From: Granulosicoccus sp947495035
Lineage (GTDB): Bacteria; Pseudomonadota; Gammaproteobacteria; Granulosicoccales; Granulosicoccaceae
Reading direction: 5' to 3' (one strand)
DNA: 64,000 nt
NCBI RefSeq assembly: GCF_050589605.1
Contig: NZ_JBNGOO010000008.1
Shown here: positions 17,176-26,158 of the stretch, piece after piece
How the letters are laid out: every line of letters begins with the position of its first letter
Numbering within the stretch: the first letter of the stretch is position 1
Notes under the pieces: model-generated
Databases searched by the model: none
What the model was told of the DNA's origin: nothing
What the model saw: the letters and a program-made list of their open reading frames with translations, nothing else
Made by a program: the position numbers and the translations under genes

Positions 17176-18228
17176 TCAGGTCGTAAGCTCAATGGCGGCG
17201 CCTGATCGTGACGAGGATTCGATTGCCGCGATCAGTCGGTGAGCGGCAAGTGCCGCACGACCGCTGACCAAAGGCGCACGACCCTGCTGTACTGCCTCGA
17301 TGAAATCATCGATGATTCCCTGATGCCATTCATGCTTGACCACGACCGGCCCCTGCTCAATGGTGACTGGCGGTGTGCTTGCTTCTCTGTCGAAGCGGCC
17401 ATCACGCCAGAAAATCTCCAGGGCATCGGCACCAATACGCATTGAACCGTGTTCGCAGTGCAGGGTGATGCTCTCGCGACCATGCGGAAAGGTGGCGGTG
17501 CTGGCGACCAGTGAGCCGACGGCACCGGAGGAAAAGTGCAAACCTGACACAGCCAGATCCTCGGCTTCCATCGTGTGCAATGGGGTGGTGGCTGTCATTG
17601 CCTGTACCCGGGTGACGGGGCCGGTCATGCTCAAGGCCAGGTCGATGGTATGTATGGCCTGCGTCAGCAGCACGCCGCCGCCATCGCGCTCATAGGTACC
17701 ACGACCCAGTTCGTCGTAATAGGATTGAGGGCGCCAGAGCGGTACGGCAATCTCGATGTGACCCGCTTTGCCCAGCGCGCCGTCGGCCAGTCTTCGGGCA
17801 GCTGCCATGGATGGGGCACGCATGCGATGCTGGAACAGGACGCCGAGTGTCACGCCTGCGCGTTCGCAGATGTCAACGACCTGTGTGGCCTCGTCGAGAG
17901 TGCGTGCCACCGGCTTTTCCAGCAGGATATGCTTGCCAGCCCGCGCAAGCGTCTCGATCAGTTCGATGCGCACACTGGGTGGTGTGGCAACGATCACCAC
18001 CTGTATGCCCGGGTTCTCGGTAACGGATGACAGCTCGCTGGTGAACAGGGGAGCAGGTCCTGCGTAATACTCGGCCAGGTATTGCGCGCGTTCCGGACGT
18101 CGCGACACGATGGCTTCAAGCCGGACACATGGACGAGAGGCAGAGAGCGCCGCCACATGCGTCTTTGCGATCATGCCTGCGCCAATCAGCGCAATGCCCG
18201 TGGATGACAAGTTGTCTGCGTTGCTCAT
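17176..18228 (-). CDS. Gfo/Idh/MocA family NAD(P)-dependent dehydrogenase
   Basis: Oxidoreductase of 350 residues. The N-terminal nucleotide-binding motif GAGMIAKTH (about 17-25) is followed by IVATPPS and the LLEKPVA motif (about 100-106) with the conserved Glu-Lys-Pro. The C-terminal substrate domain carries GGGVLLTQAIHTIDLAL, typical of sugar/inositol-type dehydrogenases. It converges on the ABC importer operon. A role in oxidising a polyol or sugar derivative imported next door is possible; the substrate is not determinable. Confidence 0.88.
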   Translation of the reverse strand: MSNADNLSSTGIALIGAGMIAKTHVAALSASRPCVRLEAIVSRRPERAQYLAEYYAGPAPLFTSELSSVTENPGIQVVIVATPPSVRIELIETLARAGKHILLEKPVARTLDEATQVVDICERAGVTLGVLFQHRMRAPSMAAARRLADGALGKAGHIEIAVPLWRPQSYYDELGRGTYERDGGGVLLTQAIHTIDLALSMTGPVTRVQAMTATTPLHTMEAEDLAVSGLHFSSGAVGSLVASTATFPHGRESITLHCEHGSMRIGADALEIFWRDGRFDREASTPPVTIEQGPVVVKHEWHQGIIDDFIEAVQQGRAPLVSGRAALAAHRLIAAIESSSRSGAAIELTT

Positions 18229-18262
18229 TCGGTGTCTGTTCCGTCTGCCTGTTCACAGCATA

Positions 18263-18667
18263 CTATGACCGTTCGGGTGATCCTTCTTCAAAGATGGTTG
18301 CGCCCTCGGGCAGCACTTCCCAGGTAGCCTTGGAGCCCACGAATATATGCCGTTCGATCTCGACTCCGGGATCACCATTGATGCAGCCCAGCGTCACACC
18401 ATGCACCTGACCGTTCATGACGCCACACAGTGCGGAGCCGCACCGACTGCAGAACATGAGGCCTTCACCGTGTACACCGGTGTACGTGGTCAACAGCTCC
18501 TCACCGCTCAGCCATGTGAATTCAGCAGGATCAACTTCTGCGTAAGCCGAGGCCTGGGAGCTGAACGCCTTGCGGCAGCGCGAGCAATGACAGGACCGGG
18601 CATTGTGTAGTGTTCCCGACACCTCGTAACGCACGGCGCCACAGAAACATTCGCCGGACAGGTGCAT
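18263..18667 (-). CDS. GFA-domain zinc protein
   Basis: Small protein of 134 residues of the GFA/CENP-V-like fold. The zinc cysteines are visible: C7 and C9 (ECFCG), C26, C28 and C31 (SCHCSRC), and C73 and C76 (FCSRCG). The founding member was described as a glutathione-dependent formaldehyde-activating enzyme, but many homologues have no proven activity, so a formaldehyde role should not be assumed. It lies 34 bp downstream of the Gfo/Idh start in the same orientation and could be transcribed with it. Confidence 0.85.
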   Translation of the reverse strand: MHLSGECFCGAVRYEVSGTLHNARSCHCSRCRKAFSSQASAYAEVDPAEFTWLSGEELLTTYTGVHGEGLMFCSRCGSALCGVMNGQVHGVTLGCINGDPGVEIERHIFVGSKATWEVLPEGATIFEEGSPERS

Positions 18668-18792
18668 GGCAATCTCTCCAGAATGGCAATGGGTTTAGTG
18701 TAGTCTGAAGAGAGCCGCCAGAGGTGAAGTTGACGTTGGCACAGCCGGTCTGCTTCACTGCCGAGTTTCGTGAATCCTGATGAGAAACCGAT

Positions 18793-19995
18793 ATGACTTA
18801 TCCTGAAAGCAATGACGTCGGTGATCTGTTCCAACCTTTCGAACTGCCGTGTGGCGTGGTTCTGAAAAACCGTATCGTCAAATCAGCCATGTCCGATTCC
18901 CTCGGCGATGGCTGCGGTAATCCCAGCGATGCACAGATGCGCCTGTATGAGCGCTGGGCCGATGGCGGTGTGGCTGCATCGATCATCGGGGAAGTTCAAG
19001 GTACACCGCATTTTGCCGAGAAGCCGGGAAATCTTGTCTTGCGTCAGGACGCCGATCTCCCGCGCTTCAGGGAACTGGCGCGCAGAGGTGCGGCGGGAGG
19101 TACTCAGCTATGGCTGCAACTGGGGCATGCCGGCGCAATGGCTCACCCACCCATCAGTACGCCGAAGGGGCCGAGTGCCATCGATATACCCGGTCTGACG
19201 TGCGACGCTCTGACACTGGATGAAATCAGGGCACTGCCTGCCGAATTCGCGCGCACTGCATCTCTGGCACAGGATCTCGGCTTCGGAGGTGTGCAGATTC
19301 ACGCGGCTCATGGTTTTCTGCTGAGCCAGTTTCTCTCGCCCTTGTTCAACAAGCGTGATGATGCCTATGGCGGCAGCCTGAGTTCACGTATGCAGCTGTT
19401 GCTGGAAGTGGTCGAGGCCGTACGCGACGCCGTCGACCCGGGCTTTGTGGTGGCGGTGAAGCTCAATGCCACGGATCAGCTGGAAGAAGGCTTTGCCGAA
19501 GACGAGTCTCTCGAGGTGGTTGCGGCACTGGATGGCACCGGTATCGATCTGATCGATATCAGTGGTGGCACCTATTTCCCGGGGGCGAAATCCGCCTCTG
19601 ACAGTGCGGGTTCAGGTCCGTATTTTCTTCACTTTGCAGCACTGGCACGGGAGCGGACATCGAAGCCTCTGATGGCTACCGGTGGTTTCAAGACGCGACA
19701 GCAGGCCGTCGATGCACTGGTGTCGGGTCATGTGGATCTGACCGGTATTGCGCGCGGGTTCGTACTGGATGCCGCTCTGCCGAAGAACTGGCAATCGCCC
19801 GATACCGTCGACCCGGTATTTCCACGATTTTCATCGACGCCTGTTGGTGGTGTTACTGCCTGGTACACCCTGCAGCTGACACGAATCGGCGAGGGCCGGG
19901 AAATCGCAGAGATGCCGGATCTGGAGGCGGTTGTCCGCGATTATGATGAGCGCGACCGGCTTCGGTCGGACAAATGGATAAAGCATTTTTCCTGA
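18793..19995 (+). CDS. Old Yellow Enzyme-like NADH:flavin oxidoreductase
   Basis: FMN-dependent TIM-barrel oxidoreductase of 400 residues. The family signature GVQIHAAHGFLLSQFLSP followed by NKRDDAYGG is at about 168-196. ATGGFKTRQQAVDAL and the VDLTGIARGF phosphate-binding region lie near the C-terminus. There is no C-terminal NAD-binding/FeS extension, so it is the short OYE form, reducing activated alkenes (enones, nitro compounds). It is transcribed alone; the long tandem repeat follows directly downstream. Confidence 0.88.
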   Translation: MTYPESNDVGDLFQPFELPCGVVLKNRIVKSAMSDSLGDGCGNPSDAQMRLYERWADGGVAASIIGEVQGTPHFAEKPGNLVLRQDADLPRFRELARRGAAGGTQLWLQLGHAGAMAHPPISTPKGPSAIDIPGLTCDALTLDEIRALPAEFARTASLAQDLGFGGVQIHAAHGFLLSQFLSPLFNKRDDAYGGSLSSRMQLLLEVVEAVRDAVDPGFVVAVKLNATDQLEEGFAEDESLEVVAALDGTGIDLIDISGGTYFPGAKSASDSAGSGPYFLHFAALARERTSKPLMATGGFKTRQQAVDALVSGHVDLTGIARGFVLDAALPKNWQSPDTVDPVFPRFSSTPVGGVTAWYTLQLTRIGEGREIAEMPDLEAVVRDYDERDRLRSDKWIKHFS

Positions 19996-20064
19996 GATGC
20001 CGGACAGGTAGTGATTGCGGTTTGCAGTCCGGCGAACTCGGGCGGCAATCAAGACGGCAAGATC

Positions 20065-20195
20065 TGAGTCGTGAGTCGTGAGTCGTGAGTCGTGAGCCGT
20101 GAGTCTGTGAGTCTGTGAGCCGTGAGTCTGTGAGTCTGTGAGCCGTGAGTCTGTGAGTCTGTGAGTCTGTGAGTCTGTGAGTCTGTGAGTCCGTG
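20065..20195. repeat. mixed 7/8-bp tandem repeat (TGAGTCG / TGAGCCG / TGAGTCTG)
   Basis: About 17 short units occupy the gap between two convergent genes: four copies of TGAGTCG, then TGAGCCG followed by TGAGTCTG twice (this 23-bp B-C-C block occurs twice), TGAGCCG, five copies of TGAGTCTG and a final TGAGTCCG. The unit length changes between 7 and 8 bp, so no single frame is kept. The array lies outside any convincing gene; the open frames across it are low-complexity artefacts. Confidence 0.9.
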
Positions 20196-20216
20196 GCTCG
20201 AGGGCAAGCCAGACTC

Positions 20217-21251
20217 TCAAACCTGCTCTCGACGCCCACGCTGAGCCAGTTTCCGGCGGCGCTGGGTGAATTGCTCGTGGGATTGTTCCGTACCATCGTG
20301 GAACGATCCGAATACCTTGTCCCAGGGCACCTCCAGACTGCCGTAGTTGCATTCGAAGTAGCGATGATGCATCTGGTGGTGAAAGTTGCCCAGAGCCATT
20401 GCCTTCCTGTGCCTGAGCAGCATGGCTTCGAATCCGGCGTGTGACGTTGCAGCAGTCAGTGCCTGGTGCTGCATGTGAAACAGGATATGGACGGGGTGGG
20501 CGGCCACAAGCCAATGGATCAGAATCGAGCTGAAGAACAGGATATGCTCGAGCGGGTGCATGGACAGGCCTGACCATGGACCGATGTTGGTGTTCCGATG
20601 ATGCAGGGAGTGGGCCATTCGGTAGAGCGGTGGCCAGTGCAGAAAGCGGTGGATCCAGTAGAAGTGAAAGGATATCCACAAGGGCGTCAGGAAAAACAGG
20701 GCAATGAACCACAGCGGATTCTGCGTCCACAGCAACATGGGTGCATGGCCGTTTGCCATGGCCCAGAGCATGAGGACTTCATAGGCAGTCCAGAAGAAGA
20801 CGCCACTGCCGAGCGTCCAGACCATGTTGTCACGCAGCTGGCTGTGGAATGTGAACCGACGTCCTCTGGCATTGACTTGTTCGGGGTCGAATTTCAGGCG
20901 ATCACCCTGTGTCCTGCGGGTATGCAGGAAGAAATGCAGCCCCCCGGCGACGATGACGATCAGCGCGGTGTTGCGCAGGAACATCAAGGCGATCCAGGTG
21001 AACTCGAGACTCTTCGTGATTTCCAGCGACGGTTGCAGGCAGTACCAGGTCAGCATGGCCAGGCCGGCGATGATCACATTCTCTCCGAGCACCAGCCAGC
21101 GAGCTGCGAACCAGTGGCCGATGGCTGCCGGGTCGAGAGGCCATTGAAAGAGCGGAGAAGTCTGAATTGCCCCTTCAGGACGGTAGTTCCATTGACGGGA
21201 AAAGCGACTCTGCGAAGTCTTGCCTTTACCTGGCGAGGTATCGTGGTTCAC
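20217..21251 (-). CDS. sterol desaturase/fatty acid hydroxylase family membrane enzyme
   Basis: Integral membrane di-iron oxygenase-type protein of 344 residues. Three histidine clusters are visible: HRFLH (201-205), HSLHH (214-218) and HHQMHH (about 291-296), with further histidines at MHPLEH. At least four hydrophobic helices (about 58-75, 85-108, 145-165, 180-200) place it in the inner membrane. Members hydroxylate or desaturate lipids such as fatty acyl chains, carotenoids or ether lipids; the substrate here is unknown. It is divergent from the shortened LysR gene, which may control it. Confidence 0.87.
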   Translation of the reverse strand: MNHDTSPGKGKTSQSRFSRQWNYRPEGAIQTSPLFQWPLDPAAIGHWFAARWLVLGENVIIAGLAMLTWYCLQPSLEITKSLEFTWIALMFLRNTALIVIVAGGLHFFLHTRRTQGDRLKFDPEQVNARGRRFTFHSQLRDNMVWTLGSGVFFWTAYEVLMLWAMANGHAPMLLWTQNPLWFIALFFLTPLWISFHFYWIHRFLHWPPLYRMAHSLHHRNTNIGPWSGLSMHPLEHILFFSSILIHWLVAAHPVHILFHMQHQALTAATSHAGFEAMLLRHRKAMALGNFHHQMHHRYFECNYGSLEVPWDKVFGSFHDGTEQSHEQFTQRRRKLAQRGRREQV

Positions 21252-21360
21252 GTTCCATGCTCCTGACAGAGACTCTACGCAACAAGGTGCCGAATTCTCA
21301 ATGATTTGAAAAACTGATTTTTTGAATCATGATCCTCTGAAAATCAGAGGAAGCATCGGC

Positions 21361-22035
21361 ATGCGATTGTCCATCAAGGTTATGCATTATTTTCTGACGG
21401 CTGTCGACCGTCGTTCCATCGTCCAGGCAGCACAGGACAGAAATGTTGTTCCTTCCGCCATTTCAAACGCGATTGATGCGGTGGAAGAGGAGTTCGGTCT
21501 GAAGCTCGTTCAGCGTTATCCGGCCAAGGGCATTCAACCGACCTCGGCCGGCATGCTCATTGCGCAGAAGATTCGCCGGCTGATCGAGGCGCCGCCCTAC
21601 CTGCTGCTGCCACCGACACATCCTCTGGCCAGACGACGGTCCGTGTCGTTCCGGGAGCTTGCCGGACTGGACATGATATTGCTGGACTTGCCATTCACGA
21701 CCCGCTATCTGCGCGGCTTGTTCGACGACGCCGGATTCGAGCCGCAGATCGTGGCCACGGCGTCGAGTTCGGAGATGATCAGGAATCTGGTAGGTGCAGG
21801 AGTGGGGTGTTCGATACTCAACATGCGTCCGCTGGCAAGTGCAACCCAAAGCGGCAAACCGGTGGTCGAAGTGGCGATCAGACCACCGATGCAATCGCTG
21901 CGTCTGGTGCTGGGGTCTCTGAATGGCAAACCGCGTCGTGTTGTCAGTGCCGTGAGAGAATCCATTCTGGCGTATTTCGATACGCCGGAGGCACGCAGGC
22001 TGATAGTCCCTTATCGAGGACGACAAGGGACATAG
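21361..22035 (+). CDS. LysR-family regulator with internal deletion
   Basis: DNA-binding protein of 224 residues. The N-terminal winged helix-turn-helix (about 1-60) is LysR-like (TAVDRRSIVQAAQDRN, then SAISNAIDAVEEEFG), and the C-terminal half matches LysR effector-domain lobe II (LLLPPTHPLARRRSVSFREL, then VGAGVGCSIL). The linker helix and first lobe, normally about 75-85 residues between them, are absent: the linker IRRLIEA runs directly into PPYLLL. The reading frame is intact, so this is an in-frame deletion rather than a frameshift. The ATG at 21361 has an AGAGGAAG SD 7 bp upstream. It may be a constitutive or dominant-negative regulator, or a decaying gene. It is divergent from the hydroxylase gene. 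Confidence 0.75.
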   Translation: MRLSIKVMHYFLTAVDRRSIVQAAQDRNVVPSAISNAIDAVEEEFGLKLVQRYPAKGIQPTSAGMLIAQKIRRLIEAPPYLLLPPTHPLARRRSVSFRELAGLDMILLDLPFTTRYLRGLFDDAGFEPQIVATASSSEMIRNLVGAGVGCSILNMRPLASATQSGKPVVEVAIRPPMQSLRLVLGSLNGKPRRVVSAVRESILAYFDTPEARRLIVPYRGRQGT

Positions 22036-22051
22036 AGCCCCGAACGAGCCA

Positions 22052-23041
22052 TCAAGCCGCTGGCATTTCCTCATCCAGATAAACCTGGATGATGTCGTCA
22101 AACGAGGACTCAGCCTCGAAACCCAGGGCAATGGCACGTGCCGGATCGAAGTCCTCGGCCCAGTTGGCGACAATCCCGCGGATGATGGCATCCGGTTCAC
22201 GCTTGATCAGTTTCACCGCATCGCTGCCGACGACCCGGCCGAGTGATTCGATCTGCTGCGCCACGGTCGCGCTGAGTCCCGGCAGATTGATGTTGCAGCG
22301 TGAGCCCATGTCGTCGCGGCTCAGTGACGCAGACTTGATCAGAAAGCCGATGGCGGCCCGGGGGCTGGCAAACCAGTGGCGCACGGTATCATCAACCGGC
22401 AACACGGCAGGTTTGCCATTGATGGGTTCGCGCAGAATATTGGAGAAGAAGCCCGAAGCGGCAAGATTGGGTTTGCCCGGACGAATGCAGATGGTTGGCA
22501 GACGCAAGCCGATTCCCTGCAGAAAGCCGCGCCGGTTGTAGTCTGCCAGCAGCAGTTCGCAGATGGCTTTCTGTGTGCCGTAACTGGTCATGGGGGCATG
22601 CAGGAATTCGTCGTGAATCCTGTCGGGAAAGGGAGCACCATAGACCGCAATCGAGGAGGTGAAGATGAACTTCGGTGTGTAGCCGTTCTGCTCATGGCCT
22701 GCCCGAATGGCTTCCAGAAGGTCACGCGTGCCATCCAGATTGATGCGATATCCCTTGTCGAAATCCGCTTCGGCCTCGCCGGACACGATGGCAGCCAGAT
22801 GGTAGATCACATCAGGCTGCTCGGCGATCAGCTGCTCGGCAACGCCGTTCTGCGTGAGGTCCACTGCCTGCGTGTGCAGGGTGATGTCGGCAGTCTCATC
22901 AGCTGGCTGGATAGCGGGCTCCACAATGTCCACCAGAGACAGTTGCGTGATCCGGTGACCGTCGAGTTGTCCGTCATTCAGCAGGCGACGAGTGAGTTTT
23001 GCGCCAACCATGCCTGCAGCGCCGATGATGAGAATCTTCAT
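22052..23041 (-). CDS. denD: NAD-dependent epimerase/dehydratase, DenD-like (D-erythronate dehydrogenase)
   Basis: Extended short-chain dehydrogenase of 329 residues. The GAAGMVG motif (about 8-14) binds NAD, FTSSIAVYG gives the catalytic Ser, and YGTQK gives the Tyr/Lys pair. The IRPGKPNLAASGFFSNILREP segment resembles D-erythronate dehydrogenase DenD, which oxidises the 2-position of four-carbon sugar acids. The partner genes of that pathway (OtnC/OtnI-type) are not adjacent, so the symbol is a similarity call. It converges on the LysR gene (16-bp gap). Confidence 0.7.
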   Translation of the reverse strand: MKILIIGAAGMVGAKLTRRLLNDGQLDGHRITQLSLVDIVEPAIQPADETADITLHTQAVDLTQNGVAEQLIAEQPDVIYHLAAIVSGEAEADFDKGYRINLDGTRDLLEAIRAGHEQNGYTPKFIFTSSIAVYGAPFPDRIHDEFLHAPMTSYGTQKAICELLLADYNRRGFLQGIGLRLPTICIRPGKPNLAASGFFSNILREPINGKPAVLPVDDTVRHWFASPRAAIGFLIKSASLSRDDMGSRCNINLPGLSATVAQQIESLGRVVGSDAVKLIKREPDAIIRGIVANWAEDFDPARAIALGFEAESSFDDIIQVYLDEEMPAA

Positions 23042-23173
23042 GAAACAAGGTGGATTTGCTCGAAGGGCTCACCAGAATACTACGGGCGAGGCCCTTGTGC
23101 GACTCTTGCGACATTGATGGACGTCGGTGCACAGCGCGATGCCATCTCGCATCGGGAATCGTCAATGTCGCGA

Positions 23174-23854
23174 TCAGTCCTGGCCGGCCATGCTGGCTGG
23201 CGACGGATGCGCATTCAGAAAATCGATGACACGGTGCAGATCTTCCAGAATCGTGTGGCCGAAGGTGCGGAACTCGGCATCGGGTTGTACCAGTGAAGGT
23301 ATCTGAATGACCTGCATGCCGGCTGACAGGGCAGCTCTGACCCCATTGGGTGAATCCTCCAGCGCCAGACAATGAGCTGGTTCGACCCCGAGTCGTTGCG
23401 CCGCCTTGAGGTAGATGTCCGGAGCAGGCTTGCCTTGAGCCACCTGGTCGCCGCCGGTGACATGGGCGAATCGATGCAGGATGCCTGAATTGCGCAGCTT
23501 GCCAATGGCGTGATCCGTGCGCGTGGAGGTTGCCACCGATCGGGCCATGCCGATCGCGTCCAGATGGTCCAGCAGCGCCAGTACGCCAGTCATCAGCGGA
23601 ACCGCAGTACTGGTCTGTTCTACGTACAGCCCCGTCCAGGTCTGCATGAACTGATCAACCTGCAAATGCGCCGGCAGTCTCTCCTGCAGAATGCTCTTCG
23701 AAGTTGCATCGGTGGTGCCCAGCAGCTGCAGGTACAGCGCGAACTGATCTCCCAGCTCATGCTGATCGCAAACATTCTGGAAGGTGCTCAGGGCAATGCG
23801 TTCGCTGTCAATCAGCAAGCCATCCATATCGAAAATCGTTGCAGCTATGTTCAT
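23174..23854 (-). CDS. HAD-superfamily phosphatase (beta-phosphoglucomutase/YcjU-like)
   Basis: Cytosolic hydrolase of 226 residues. The nucleophile motif FDMDGLLIDSE (about 8-18) carries the two aspartates, followed by a four-helix cap, VATSTRTD (motif II Ser/Thr), GKPAPDIYLKAA (motif III Lys) and LALEDSPNGVRAA (motif IV acidic residues). It probably dephosphorylates a small sugar phosphate or acts as a phosphoglucomutase. The ATG at 23854 starts the first beta strand; one at 23866 is also possible. The gene is divergent from the nitroreductase with 92 bp between starts. Confidence 0.87.
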   Translation of the reverse strand: MNIAATIFDMDGLLIDSERIALSTFQNVCDQHELGDQFALYLQLLGTTDATSKSILQERLPAHLQVDQFMQTWTGLYVEQTSTAVPLMTGVLALLDHLDAIGMARSVATSTRTDHAIGKLRNSGILHRFAHVTGGDQVAQGKPAPDIYLKAAQRLGVEPAHCLALEDSPNGVRAALSAGMQVIQIPSLVQPDAEFRTFGHTILEDLHRVIDFLNAHPSPASMAGQD

Positions 23855-23946
23855 CGGGGGATCCATCGGGGTTGGCGCTGGCTGATGCAGTCCGCGAATG
23901 GTACCGTGGCATCCGTCCTGATTGAAACCGGAATGAAGCGCTGCGC

Positions 23947-24645
23947 ATGAACGACCACGTTTCCCATGCAGAGTCGACCAGTGTGTCGGATGCCGTTGCC
24001 ACACGGCGCTCTCTGCGAGCCTTTCTGCCCGAGCCGATTCCGCGGCAGACGCTGGAAGCACTGTTGCAGAAAGCCGCACGGGCTCCCAGTGGGACCAATA
24101 TGCAGCCGTGGAAGAGCTATGTGCTGACCGGCAGGCGTCGGCAGCTATTGTGCGAAGCCGTGTGTGCCGCCTTCGACGATCCGTCTGTCGAAGCCGTCAG
24201 CGAAGTCGACTACTACCCGACGCAATGGTTCGAACCCTATCTGTCCCGGCGGCGGCAAGTGGGTTGGAGCCTGTATGGTCTGCTGGGTATCGGCAAGCGG
24301 GATCGGCAGCGCATGCATGCTCAGCATCGCCGCAATTTCCAGTTCTTCGACGCGCCAGTGGGGCTGATCTTCACGGTGCACCGGGATCTGGCTACCGGCA
24401 GCTGGCTGGATTACGGCATGTATCTGCAGAACATCATGTTGCTGGCCAGGGAGCAGGGGCTGCATACCTGTCCGCAGGCCGCCTGGGCGGATCATCACGC
24501 GGTGATACGCCGCGAGCTGTCTCTGCAAGACGATGAGATCGTACTCTGTGGCATGGCTCTGGGTCATGCTGATCCGGAGGCCATCGAGAACACGCTGGTG
24601 ACGGAGCGTGTGCCGCTGGCAGAGAACACGACCTTTCTGGACTGA
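23947..24645 (+). CDS. nitroreductase family protein
   Basis: FMN-dependent NAD(P)H oxidoreductase of 232 residues. RRSLRAFLPEPIP (about 20-32) and the APSGTNMQPWK FMN-binding segment (about 46-56) are the family signature, with the second FMN contact in the C-terminal GMALGHAD region. Such enzymes reduce nitroaromatics, quinones or enones. It is followed at 48 bp by the DUF2164 gene in the same direction. Confidence 0.88.
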   Translation: MNDHVSHAESTSVSDAVATRRSLRAFLPEPIPRQTLEALLQKAARAPSGTNMQPWKSYVLTGRRRQLLCEAVCAAFDDPSVEAVSEVDYYPTQWFEPYLSRRRQVGWSLYGLLGIGKRDRQRMHAQHRRNFQFFDAPVGLIFTVHRDLATGSWLDYGMYLQNIMLLAREQGLHTCPQAAWADHHAVIRRELSLQDDEIVLCGMALGHADPEAIENTLVTERVPLAENTTFLD

Positions 24646-24693
24646 CAGACCTACTGACACGGACTGAGTGCCTGAGCGACCGGAATAACCGAC

Positions 24694-24927
24694 ATGATCG
24701 AATTCAGCAAGGAAGAGACCGACCGACTGACTCGCAAGATCCAGTTGTACTTCAATGATGAACTCGACCAGGACATCGGTCAGTTCCCTGCGCGATTCCT
24801 GCTCGATTTCTTCAGCGAGGAGATTGGTCCCTACTATTACAACCGGGGTCTGATGGATGCCCAGCAGGTACTGGAAACCCGCCTGTCGGAAGCCATTTAC
24901 GAACTGGAAAAACCGATCAGCGACTGA
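24694..24927 (+). CDS. DUF2164 family small protein
   Basis: Protein of 77 residues matching DUF2164 by its conserved order of motifs: an N-terminal KIQLYFNDELDQDIGQF, then LLDFFSEEIGPYYYN and GLMDAQ. It is acidic, with no signal peptide or membrane helix. Function is unknown. It lies between the nitroreductase and the class V aminotransferase genes, all in one orientation with gaps under 50 bp, so the three may form an operon. Confidence 0.85.
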   Translation: MIEFSKEETDRLTRKIQLYFNDELDQDIGQFPARFLLDFFSEEIGPYYYNRGLMDAQQVLETRLSEAIYELEKPISD

Positions 24928-24974
24928 GCGGTAGTGGTATCGTAAGCGTTTACAACGAAGCGGGATGAAACCTC

Positions 24975-26126
24975 ATGAGCGGACTTCTGGACAACGTTGA
25001 TCCTGATGGCATGCTGGAGTATTCGGTTGTCTATACGGATCGCTCCGTCAACCACATGTCAGCGCAGTTTCAGCAGACGATGCGAGACATTCACAGGACG
25101 CTGACGGACGTCTATTCGGCGCACCGGGCGGTCGTGGTGCCCGGAAGCGGCAGCTCGGGCATGGAAGCGGTAGCCCGCCAGCTGTGCAAGGACAAGCGCT
25201 GTCTGGTGATCCGCAATGGCTGGTTCAGTTTTCGCTGGTCGCAGATTTTCGATGCTGGCGACATTCCGTCCAGCCATGATGTCGTCAAGGCGCAGCAGGT
25301 CGAAGAGGGTCCACAGTCACCGTTCGCACCCGCGGCCATCGATGATGTCGTGGCGGCCATTGCCCGCGACCAACCCGACGTGGTCTGTGCACCGCATGTG
25401 GAAACCTCGGCGGGGCTGATTCTGCCGGATGACTACCTGAAAGCGGTAGCTGATGCCGTACACGCCTACGGTGGGCTGTTTGTCCTGGATTGCATCGCCT
25501 CGGGCACCATCTGGGTGGATATGCAGGCATTGGGAGTCGACGTGCTGGTTTCCGCGCCGCAGAAGGGCTGGAGTGGTTCCCCCTGTGCCGGCCTGGTAAT
25601 GCTCGGCGAACGGGCCTACGCCATGATGCAGGAAACCGGCAGCGACAGTTTCACGCTGGATCTGAAGAAATGGTCGCAGATCATGGAAGCGTATCTCGAC
25701 GGCAAGCACGCCTATCACGCCACCATGCCGACCGACGGTCTGATCGTGTTCAGAAACGTCATGAACGAGATTGCCGGGCTGGGTTTTGCCACGGTCAAGG
25801 AGAGGCAGGCCGAGCTGGGACAACGTGTCAGATCCTTGCTGGACGAGGCCGGCTTCGTCAGTGTGGCAGCTGAGGGTTTTCAGGCACCGGGTGTCGCGGT
25901 CTACTATACGGACAATGACGACATACACAGCGGCAAGGCCTTCGCGGCAGCCGGCATGCAGATAGCCGCAGGCGTGCCTCTGCAGGTCGATGAGCCGGCA
26001 GGCTTCAAGACGTTTCGCATCGGATTGTTCGGCGTGGACAAACTGAGCGATGTCGATGCAGCGGTCGAGCGGTTTGCCAGGGCTCTGCAACAGGTACGCA
26101 GCAGTACGGAGTCGGCTTCGGCCTGA
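24975..26126 (+). CDS. class V aminotransferase (alanine/serine-glyoxylate type)
   Basis: PLP-dependent aminotransferase of 383 residues. The phosphate-binding SGSSGMEAV (about 58-66), the cofactor-ring Asp in LDCIASG (D172) and the Schiff-base lysine in SAPQKGWSGSP (K197) are present. The family transaminates small amino acids such as serine or alanine to glyoxylate or pyruvate; the exact pair cannot be read. It is followed 32 bp downstream by an unassigned membrane protein gene. Confidence 0.87.
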   Translation: MSGLLDNVDPDGMLEYSVVYTDRSVNHMSAQFQQTMRDIHRTLTDVYSAHRAVVVPGSGSSGMEAVARQLCKDKRCLVIRNGWFSFRWSQIFDAGDIPSSHDVVKAQQVEEGPQSPFAPAAIDDVVAAIARDQPDVVCAPHVETSAGLILPDDYLKAVADAVHAYGGLFVLDCIASGTIWVDMQALGVDVLVSAPQKGWSGSPCAGLVMLGERAYAMMQETGSDSFTLDLKKWSQIMEAYLDGKHAYHATMPTDGLIVFRNVMNEIAGLGFATVKERQAELGQRVRSLLDEAGFVSVAAEGFQAPGVAVYYTDNDDIHSGKAFAAAGMQIAAGVPLQVDEPAGFKTFRIGLFGVDKLSDVDAAVERFARALQQVRSSTESASA

Positions 26127-26158
26127 GCGCGACCCGCAGCGCCTGCCACCTGCAGATC

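Noticed and set aside
20065..20195. CRISPR array
   Set aside because: Units are 7-8 bp and contiguous, with no spacers and no cas genes nearby.
19831..20730. Minus-strand open frame reading through the tandem repeat with a Ser/His/Thr-rich repetitive peptide
   Set aside because: The repetitive peptide arises from the 7/8-bp repeat; the frame overlaps two recognised genes (Old Yellow Enzyme and hydroxylase).
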